A stretch of 8,523 nt of DNA from Melioribacter sp. Its GTDB lineage: Bacteria; Bacteroidota; Ignavibacteria; Ignavibacteriales; Melioribacteraceae. The stretch lies in NCBI GenBank assembly GCA_016841125.1, contig JAENZU010000115.1, positions 1 through 8,523 of the forward strand. The letters are read 5' to 3'. The translations under genes were made by a program, and so were the position numbers. How positions within the stretch are numbered: position 1 is the first letter of the stretch; every line of letters starts with the position of its first letter. The notes beneath the pieces were generated by a model. It did not search any database and was not told the DNA's origin. It saw only the letters and a list, made by a program, of their open reading frames with translations. Positions 1 to 5,344 of the stretch are shown piece after piece.

Positions 1-453
1 ATTTTATCTGATGTTGTGCCGTTCATTCATTCCCACTGTAACGGATTAGTGCCGATAGTAACTTGCGGTGCATCTGTCGGGGCTTATCATGCAGCCAATA
101 TGTATTTAAAATTTCCCAATATATTCAGCGGCATGATAGCGATGAGCGGAGTTTATGATATAAAATATTACGTAAGAGATTATTACGATGAGCATTGTTA
201 TTACAATTCACCCGTAGAATTTTTGCCCGGACTTAATGACGAACAAACGCTGAATGATATGCGAGATGGAAAAATTGTAATTGCATCCGGACAGGGAGCG
301 TATGAAGATCCCGGTTCATCAATTCATCTTTCAAATATATTGAAATCTAAAAAGGTGCCACACTGGCTAGATCTTTGGGGTCACGATATGACACACGACT
401 GGCCCACATGGAGAGACATGCTGCCGTATTTTGTGAAGAATCTGAATTTCTAA
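1..453 (+). CDS. Esterase-like α/β-hydrolase (COG4947 type), 3' part only
   Basis: The reading frame is open from base 1, so the gene starts upstream of the window and only its last 150 codons are visible. Numbering from the first visible codon, the nucleophile elbow G-A-S-V-G lies at residues 23-27, with Ser25 as the expected nucleophile. A C-terminal stretch WGHDMTHDWPTWRDMLPYF carries the probable catalytic His and is the most diagnostic part; I recall closely similar sequence in the small esterase-like proteins of COG4947. The protein is presumably a cytoplasmic serine hydrolase, since the visible part has no membrane segment. Its substrate is unknown. The N-terminal part of the fold lies outside the window. 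It ends 76 bases before sufE, in the same direction, with no clear terminator between, so co-transcription is possible but functionally unexplained. The family call is fairly secure; the reaction is not. Confidence 0.75.
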   Translation: MLSDVVPFIHSHCNGLVPIVTCGASVGAYHAANMYLKFPNIFSGMIAMSGVYDIKYYVRDYYDEHCYYNSPVEFLPGLNDEQTLNDMRDGKIVIASGQGAYEDPGSSIHLSNILKSKKVPHWLDLWGHDMTHDWPTWRDMLPYFVKNLNF

Positions 454-516
454 TTTCAATAGTAAATCGTAACATCAAAAAATAATTATTCCGGTTTGGA
501 TTTAAGTTAAATTATT

Positions 517-520
517 GGAG
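517..520 (+). promoter_or_regulatory. Ribosome binding site of sufE
   Basis: GGAG sits nine bases before the ATG at 530. It decides the sufE start against the in-frame TTG at 515, which would give five extra non-conserved residues. Confidence 0.6.
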
Positions 521-529
521 TTTTATTAC

Positions 530-958
530 ATGACAATAAAAGATACACAAAATGAGATAGTAAAAGAATTTGATGAGTTGGAGGATTGGGAAGAGAGGTA
601 TGCAAAAATAATTAAGCTGGGAAGAGAATTGCCCGATCTGCCTGAAGATTTTAAAACTGAAAAGAATAAACTTGATGGCTGTCAATCGCAGGTTTGGATT
701 AAGGCAGAACTGGAAAACGGAAAAATATTACTGGAAGCTGATAGCGATGCGATGATAGTTAAAGGATTAATCGCTTTGCTGATAAAGGTTTATTCGGGTC
801 ACACACCAGAAGAAATTTTGAGCACTCCTCCGGATTTTGTAAAAGAGATCGGTATTGATAACCATCTTTCTCCCACAAGGAAAAATGGTTTGGGAGCCAT
901 GCTCAAACAGATTCAAATGTTTGCCGTAGCTTACAAAGCGATGGCTCAGCAGAAATAA
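530..958 (+). CDS. sufE: Cysteine desulfuration protein SufE
   Basis: SufE takes persulfide sulfur from the cysteine desulfurase SufS and passes it to the SufBCD scaffold for Fe-S cluster assembly in the cytoplasm. The 142-residue length fits the family (about 140). The sulfur-accepting cysteine is Cys51 within L-D-G-C-Q-S-Q-V-W (48-56), the same position as Cys51 of E. coli SufE. The family's C-terminal segment L-S-P-T-R-K-N-G-L (113-121) is also present, with its conserved Arg at 117. I chose the ATG at 530 because GGAG at 517-520 lies nine bases upstream; a TTG at 515 in the same frame would use that site as coding sequence. No sufS, sufB, sufC or sufD is visible nearby, so this is a detached copy or the operon lies elsewhere. 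The gene converges on ispH, and its stop codon abuts a shared hairpin. Confidence 0.93.
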   Translation: MTIKDTQNEIVKEFDELEDWEERYAKIIKLGRELPDLPEDFKTEKNKLDGCQSQVWIKAELENGKILLEADSDAMIVKGLIALLIKVYSGHTPEEILSTPPDFVKEIGIDNHLSPTRKNGLGAMLKQIQMFAVAYKAMAQQK

Positions 959-981
959 AAAATCCGGCGTTTAGCCGGATT
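953..981 (-). terminator. Intrinsic terminator of ispH, shared with convergent sufE
   Basis: A perfect 8-bp stem AATCCGGC/GCCGGATT (961-968 and 974-981) encloses the loop GTTTA. Read on the minus strand, the stem runs into TTTT-A-TTT, which makes a good rho-independent terminator about 20 bases after the ispH stop. The minus-strand U-tract overlaps the end of sufE, including its stop codon. In the plus direction the run of T is delayed (992-999), so the same hairpin is a weaker terminator for sufE, although it may still protect the transcript end. Confidence 0.8.
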
Positions 982-999
982 AACCTTTCGAATTTTTTA

Positions 1000-2220
1000 T
1001 CATGAAATTTCTTTTATAACCTCATCAATTTCTTTTTTCTCATCGAAAAATGTAAGAAGTCTTCTAATTATATCATCCACAATTGCATCCGGACATGAAG
1101 CCCCGCTGGTGATTGCTATCACTACTTTTTCTTTTGCCGGAATGAATCTCTGTGTTACCTTCTCTATTTTTTCATGAATATTAAAATGGGTGATCAGATT
1201 ATCGGCTAATATTTTATCTTCCGAAGAAATAAAATATGTGGGAAATTTTTCTTCCATGAGTTCAACGAGGTGAGAAGTATTGGAAGAATTATAGCCGCCA
1301 ACAACTATTGCAAGATCAGCTTCCTGCTCGAGCAATCCGTAGACTGCCTGCTGATTATCATTCGTTGCGTAGCAGAGTGTATCGCGTGTATCAGCAAAGT
1401 GATCCTTTAAATTCTCTGAGCCGTATTTTTGAATCATGATTTTTTTTAGCTGATCGGCGATTTCCTGAGTTTCAGTTGCAAGCATTGTTGTTTGATTTAC
1501 AACTCCGACTTTTTTAAGATCCTTTTCTACATCAAACCCTTCGGAATATTTTCCTTCAAACAGTTTGTAAAATTCTTCTTTGGGTAAGTCGCCTAATATA
1601 ATTCTTCCAAGAGTTTTAGTTTCTTCAATATCGAGCACAATGACCGATGGGGCGTTTTTTTGACTGTGAGAAAACGTTGCTCTTGTTTCTTCGTGATAAT
1701 GTTTGCCGTGAATAATTATTGTGTGATCTTCATTCCCAAGCGCACCGGCACGATTCCAAACCTTTTCAACAAATGGGCAAGTTGTATTGTAAGAATACGG
1801 ATCGATTCCCATCCCGGATAACTTTTTTTCTATTTCCAATGTAGTGCCGAATGCGGGAACGATGACAATATCTTCTTTTGTGATTTCACTCCAGTCGATC
1901 AGTTCATTTCCTTCCGTATCCATAATGAATCTGATGCCCTGCTCTTCCAAATCCTTATTAACACCGGGATTGTGGATCATCTCGCTTAAAAGAAATATTC
2001 GCTTACCCGGATTTTCCTGAACGGTTCTGTAAGCAATCTCAATTGCGTTTTCAACACCATAACAGAAACCGAAGTGGCGGGCAACCAAAAATTTCACAGG
2101 CCCGAAATCCAACTCGGTCGGCGAATAATCTTTCTTGCGCGGGTCGTCGAGTTTTCTAAGTTCCTTTATCCTCGAAATAATCGAACTTCTGTAGCGCTGC
2201 GGTATATCAAATTTTTTCAT
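1000..2220 (-). CDS. ispH: 4-hydroxy-3-methylbut-2-enyl diphosphate reductase, long form
   Basis: IspH (LytB) is the last enzyme of the methylerythritol phosphate pathway. It reduces HMBPP to IPP and DMAPP with a [4Fe-4S] cluster in the cytoplasm. The three cluster cysteines are visible: Cys53 in F-G-F-C-Y-G-V, Cys148 in N-T-T-C-P-F-V and Cys283 in D-T-L-C-Y-A-T. Other family motifs are I-H-N-P-G-V-N (82-88), the active-site H-E-E (176-178), V-N-Q-T-T (241-245) and S-G-A-S-C-P-D (372-378). At 406 residues it is about 90 longer than E. coli IspH, with an extension of about 40 residues before the first motif and an insert near 205-235. The sequences P-A-F-G-T (122-126) and H-G-K-H-Y-H-E-E-T (171-179) resemble the cyanobacterial/plant long form, as I remember it. 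The ATG at 2220 is the natural start, with only a weak purine-rich stretch upstream. It lies 62 bases behind the lipoprotein gene. Confidence 0.95.
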   Translation of the reverse strand: MKKFDIPQRYRSSIISRIKELRKLDDPRKKDYSPTELDFGPVKFLVARHFGFCYGVENAIEIAYRTVQENPGKRIFLLSEMIHNPGVNKDLEEQGIRFIMDTEGNELIDWSEITKEDIVIVPAFGTTLEIEKKLSGMGIDPYSYNTTCPFVEKVWNRAGALGNEDHTIIIHGKHYHEETRATFSHSQKNAPSVIVLDIEETKTLGRIILGDLPKEEFYKLFEGKYSEGFDVEKDLKKVGVVNQTTMLATETQEIADQLKKIMIQKYGSENLKDHFADTRDTLCYATNDNQQAVYGLLEQEADLAIVVGGYNSSNTSHLVELMEEKFPTYFISSEDKILADNLITHFNIHEKIEKVTQRFIPAKEKVVIAITSGASCPDAIVDDIIRRLLTFFDEKKEIDEVIKEIS

Positions 2221-2253
2221 TTATTTATTATTCTTTCTGCAACTAAAACTGTA

Positions 2254-2279
2254 AAACAATTACAAACTGATAATTGTTT
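2254..2279 (-). terminator. AT-rich stem-loop between the lipoprotein gene and ispH
   Basis: A perfect 9-bp stem AAACAATTA/TAATTGTTT (2254-2262 and 2271-2279) with an 8-base loop begins three bases after the lipoprotein stop on the minus strand. The 3' arm ends in TTTT. The stem has a single G-C pair, so it is probably a weak or partial terminator or an RNA-processing site. It may lower read-through into ispH. The structure is seen directly; the function is inferred. Confidence 0.35.
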
Positions 2280-2282
2280 CTA

Positions 2283-3110
2283 CTAATCAAATTTAATTTT
2301 TACTTTGTCCCGCAGTTCTATTTTGATTCCCGGCAAGTCTTTTATCTGCATAGCCAGTTCATCGAATGTCGCAGGTTTGTTCTTTTTTAGTTCATTGAAT
2401 TTTTTCGGGTTGTCTATTATCTGCCCCAAATCCATTTCAAAAATAGTAACTCTTGATCCATCAACATAGGATGCATTAGTTTCATCAATATCTCCCGCAA
2501 CTTCAACTGTTACAACAAACCTCATATCTTTCAGCATCATTTTAAACTGCTCAGCCCACATGTCGTCGGCAAGAGAGTCTGTTTCCATTTCGGAGTCGCC
2601 GAATTCCATTTCCAAATCTTCTTCATCTTTTGGTGGCATTTGAATTATAAGCGTCGGAGAGTCACCGCTAATAAAATCGAAGGAAATAAATTCATCTTTC
2701 TCCGGATCGGTCTGCTCTTCATCTTCGTTCATCACATCCGAAGGAACTTTGTTCCCGGGGTCGCTGGTTATTTTCAAATTTCTGACATCATCAAATTCAT
2801 AGTAAGCTACATAGCTGTTGTTCGATTCATCGAGACTTTCCACTTTAATGAACCTAACGCCGGCTCCCATTTCTTCGGCATTTGCCTTAAGTTCATCTTC
2901 GTCTATTAAACTGAACTCTTCTGTATCCGACGAATCCCCCATAGATGCAAATGAATTTATCATTGCCACCATTGCAGGACTTGCGACCGCTCTTTCTTCT
3001 ACAGTGCCGGAGCCGTCTTTGTTTACTTTAACTCTTGTTTCAACTTCAATACAGCTTGTTGCAGCAAAAAGTAAAATTACAATTAAAGATAGTTTGAAAA
3101 TAATTTTCAT
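2283..3110 (-). CDS. Acidic lipoprotein of unknown function
   Basis: I do not recognise a named family for this 275-residue protein. The N-terminus is a lipoprotein signal: two lysines in the first six residues, a hydrophobic stretch (7-17) and A-T-S-C with Cys20 as the lipidation site. The mature part begins with I-E-V-E-T-R-V-K-V-N-K-D-G-S-G-T-V (21-37), a β-strand pattern that recalls secreted lipoproteins of the LppM/DUF3153 kind, whose start reads 'hydrophobic strand, N-x-D-G-S-G-T'. That resemblance is from memory. Residues 125-183 are strongly acidic, with many Glu and Asp and several Met. The last part (196-275) again looks like β-strands and ends in alternating Lys and hydrophobic residues. 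It should be anchored in a membrane facing the periplasm or cell surface. It starts 11 bases after paaZ, so it is almost certainly in that operon. Confidence 0.8.
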   Translation of the reverse strand: MKIIFKLSLIVILLFAATSCIEVETRVKVNKDGSGTVEERAVASPAMVAMINSFASMGDSSDTEEFSLIDEDELKANAEEMGAGVRFIKVESLDESNNSYVAYYEFDDVRNLKITSDPGNKVPSDVMNEDEEQTDPEKDEFISFDFISGDSPTLIIQMPPKDEEDLEMEFGDSEMETDSLADDMWAEQFKMMLKDMRFVVTVEVAGDIDETNASYVDGSRVTIFEMDLGQIIDNPKKFNELKKNKPATFDELAMQIKDLPGIKIELRDKVKIKFD

Positions 3111-3115
3111 TTCCG

Positions 3116-3119
3116 CTCC
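3116..3119 (-). promoter_or_regulatory. Ribosome binding site of the lipoprotein gene
   Basis: GGAG on the minus strand lies five bases before the ATG at 3110 and sits wholly in the 11-base gap behind the paaZ stop. It fixes the start and suggests that ribosomes finishing paaZ can re-initiate here. Confidence 0.65.
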
Positions 3120-3121
3120 GT

Positions 3122-5158
3122 TTAATTATCAAATTTTCGTTGAACTAAAGTAAGTATAGTATATACCGCCACAATTTCGTCATATTGATTTATAACTTCA
3201 ACATACCATTCCACAACACCGTTTGGAATGTCATCCGGTTCTCGCTTTTCTTTATACGTTTTTCTTTTGCAAGTAAGCTTGGCTTGTATTGTATCGCCAA
3301 TATAAACGGGCTTTATGAAACGCAAATTCTCCAAACCGTAATTTGCAAGCACAGGTCCTTTTGCGGGATGAACAAATAGTCCGGCTGCAGCCGACAGCAC
3401 AAAATATCCATGAGCAACCCGTTGTTCAAATATTGACTCCTTCGCAGCGAGATCATCCATGTGAGCATAAAAGAAATCTCCGCTGACGCCGGCAAAGTTT
3501 ACAACATCGGCATCGGTTACTGTTCGTCGCGGCGAAATCAGAGTTTCGCCAATTTCCAATTCTTCAAAATATTTTTGAAAAGGATGGATGCGGTCAAGCT
3601 TATATTCGGCACCTTTTAAATAGGTATTTGTAATATTCGTTAAGGTTGTGGGATGACCTTGCAATGCGACTCTCTGCATATATTTTGCCAGTCCGCGAAT
3701 TCCGCCCAATTCTTCACCGCCGCCGGCTCTGCCCGGTCCGCCGTGTGTCATGTGCGGAAGCGGTGATCCGTGTCCAGTGGATTCTTTTGCACAATGCCGG
3801 TTAACTATCATTATTCTACCATGATAAGAGCCTGATCCCAATACGATCTCTTTTGCAAATTCATCATCAGTTGTAAAAACGGAAGCGACCAAACTGCCCT
3901 GTCCAAGATTAGCAATTCTCACAGCCTCATCGATATTTTTATAGGGCATGATTGTGCTTACCGGTCCGAATGCTTCAATTTCATGAGGTGCGCTGTTCTT
4001 AAATGGTTCGGGACATTTTAAGAGTACAGGATTGATGAAAGAGGAATTTCCCGCTCCGGGCAATTCTGCATTTCCCTCGTATGCAACTTCCATTGATTGC
4101 TTCAGAACTTCAATCCTCTCTTTCACCAATTCCAAATATCTTTTTCCCCCCAAACTTCCCATTCGCGTTTCCCTGTCGGCGGGATCCCCGATTTTAATTT
4201 TTGCCAATCTCTCTTTGATCGCCTCGGTTACGTTCTTCATTAATTTTGCAGGTACAATAATACGTCTGATAGCGGTACACTTTTGACCGGCTTTTGTTGT
4301 CATCTCATTTACAACTTCTTTCACGAAAAGATCAAACTCCTTCATTTTTGGAGTTACATCTAATCCGAGTATTGAACAGTTCAGCGAGTCGGCTTCTAAG
4401 TTGAATCTGACTGAATTTCTAATAATGTTTGGGTGAGATTTTAATTTCTGTCCGGTTTCGGCTGAGCCTGTGAATGTAACAACATCTTGATTAGATAGGT
4501 GATCAAGAAGATCATAAGGATCACCAAGAATTAATTGTAATGAACCTTCGGGTAAAATTTTTGATTCAACGATAGCCCTAACCATTTTTTCAGCAACGTG
4601 TGATGAAACAGGCGCTGGCTTAACTACCGCAGGCATTCCCGCAATAAATGTGGGGGCAAACTTTTCGAGCATTCCCCAAATTGGAAAGTTAAATGCATTA
4701 ATGTGAACCGCAGCTCCCTGCAACGGCACGTAGATATGCTGACCGACAAATGTTCCTTCTGTTGAAAGCATTTCCATGTTTCCCTCAACCCAAACTTTAC
4801 CGTCCGGAATTTCTCTTCTGCCTTTGCTTGCATAAGTGAATAATGTTGATATGCCCCCTTCAATATCCACCCATGAATCAACTTTCGTTGCCCCTGTCTG
4901 AAATGAAAGGGGATAGAATTCATCTTTGCGTGACATTAAATATTGTGCAAGTGCTTTCAGCATTCTTCCGCGCTGATGAAAAGTTAGCTCCCTTAATTTA
5001 GGACTTACCTTGCTACGTGCATATTCCAGAGTGGCTTTAAGATCGATTCCCTTAGAAGAGATCTCCGCAATCTTTTTACCGTTTACGGGGTTGTATAAAT
5101 TTGTGAAGTCTCCGGAACCTTCAACCCATTTGCCCATTACATAGGATTTCAATCTCAT
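3122..5158 (-). CDS. paaZ: PaaZ-type bifunctional enzyme: aldehyde dehydrogenase fused to MaoC hydratase
   Basis: PaaZ opens the oxepin-CoA ring by hydrolysis (MaoC domain) and oxidises the resulting semialdehyde with NADP+ (ALDH domain) in aerobic phenylacetyl-CoA degradation. The 678-residue length nearly equals E. coli PaaZ (681). The ALDH domain covers about 1-520: Asn157 in A-F-N-F-P, Lys180 in V-K-P-A-P, the nucleotide-binding F-T-G-S-A-E-T-G (229-236), general base Glu255 in N-L-E-A-D, and nucleophile Cys294 in G-Q-K-C-T. The MaoC domain covers about 525-678 and has Asp561 and His566 in S-G-D-F-F-Y-A-H, the hydratase pair at the same numbers as in E. coli. Both active sites are therefore intact. 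The ATG at 5158 starts in register with the family; only a weak AGG precedes it. No paaABCDE, paaG or paaK is visible, so a different CoA-ester or aldehyde substrate cannot be excluded. It leads the unit paaZ-lipoprotein-(ispH). Confidence 0.9.
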   Translation of the reverse strand: MRLKSYVMGKWVEGSGDFTNLYNPVNGKKIAEISSKGIDLKATLEYARSKVSPKLRELTFHQRGRMLKALAQYLMSRKDEFYPLSFQTGATKVDSWVDIEGGISTLFTYASKGRREIPDGKVWVEGNMEMLSTEGTFVGQHIYVPLQGAAVHINAFNFPIWGMLEKFAPTFIAGMPAVVKPAPVSSHVAEKMVRAIVESKILPEGSLQLILGDPYDLLDHLSNQDVVTFTGSAETGQKLKSHPNIIRNSVRFNLEADSLNCSILGLDVTPKMKEFDLFVKEVVNEMTTKAGQKCTAIRRIIVPAKLMKNVTEAIKERLAKIKIGDPADRETRMGSLGGKRYLELVKERIEVLKQSMEVAYEGNAELPGAGNSSFINPVLLKCPEPFKNSAPHEIEAFGPVSTIMPYKNIDEAVRIANLGQGSLVASVFTTDDEFAKEIVLGSGSYHGRIMIVNRHCAKESTGHGSPLPHMTHGGPGRAGGGEELGGIRGLAKYMQRVALQGHPTTLTNITNTYLKGAEYKLDRIHPFQKYFEELEIGETLISPRRTVTDADVVNFAGVSGDFFYAHMDDLAAKESIFEQRVAHGYFVLSAAAGLFVHPAKGPVLANYGLENLRFIKPVYIGDTIQAKLTCKRKTYKEKREPDDIPNGVVEWYVEVINQYDEIVAVYTILTLVQRKFDN

Positions 5159-5201
5159 AAGCGCCTAATTTATTTTGATATTCAATCCGATTAATATAAT
5201 A

Positions 5202-5340
5202 AAAAAGATAGATAGGAGTAAAAAGAATAGATAAGAGTATCAAGATTTGAGTATCGAGACCGGAGAGATAAAATCTTATACGGGTCTCGCAACTCCTCAC
5301 CACTCATCACTCAAAGCCCACATCCCATCACTCATAGCTC
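5202..5340. repeat. Composite intergenic repeat with central imperfect palindrome
   Basis: The left arm (5202-5261) is A/G-rich: only one C occurs from 5191 to 5254. The right arm is C/T/A-rich, with only two G from 5290 to 5340. The arms meet in an imperfect palindrome in which GAGT-AT-CGAGACC (5249-5261) pairs with GGTCTCG-CA-ACTC (5283-5295), giving 11 pairs and a 2-base internal loop around a 21-base centre. Short direct repeats lie inside: GAGTATC at 5235 and 5249, GATA(G/A)GAGTA at 5211 and 5230, and CATCACTCA at 5305 and 5326. It does not look like a terminator, because neither strand has a T-run after the stem. It most resembles a dispersed, non-coding repeat unit, but one copy cannot prove that. 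Confidence 0.5.
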
Positions 5341-5344
5341 AGAC

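Noticed and set aside
16..18. GTG as the start of the esterase-like gene
   Set aside because: The same frame is open back to base 1, and the conserved fold needs more sequence before the nucleophile elbow, so the gene begins upstream of the window.
515..529. TTG start extending SufE by five residues
   Set aside because: It would include the GGAG site within the coding sequence; the ATG at 530 has proper spacing and puts Cys51 at the E. coli position.
2818..3153. Plus-strand reading frame of 111 codons opposite the lipoprotein gene
   Set aside because: It is Ser/Thr-rich antisense of an AT-rich gene; the minus-strand frame has a lipoprotein signal and a good ribosome binding site.
5121..5303. 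Small minus-strand reading frame with a hydrophobic stretch across the repeat and the paaZ start
   Set aside because: It overlaps the paaZ start, its first part is made of repeat sequence, and it matches nothing I recognise.
5235..5334. Short repeats as a CRISPR array
   Set aside because: The repeats are 7-10 bases, irregularly spaced and differ between arms, with no spacer structure or cas gene.
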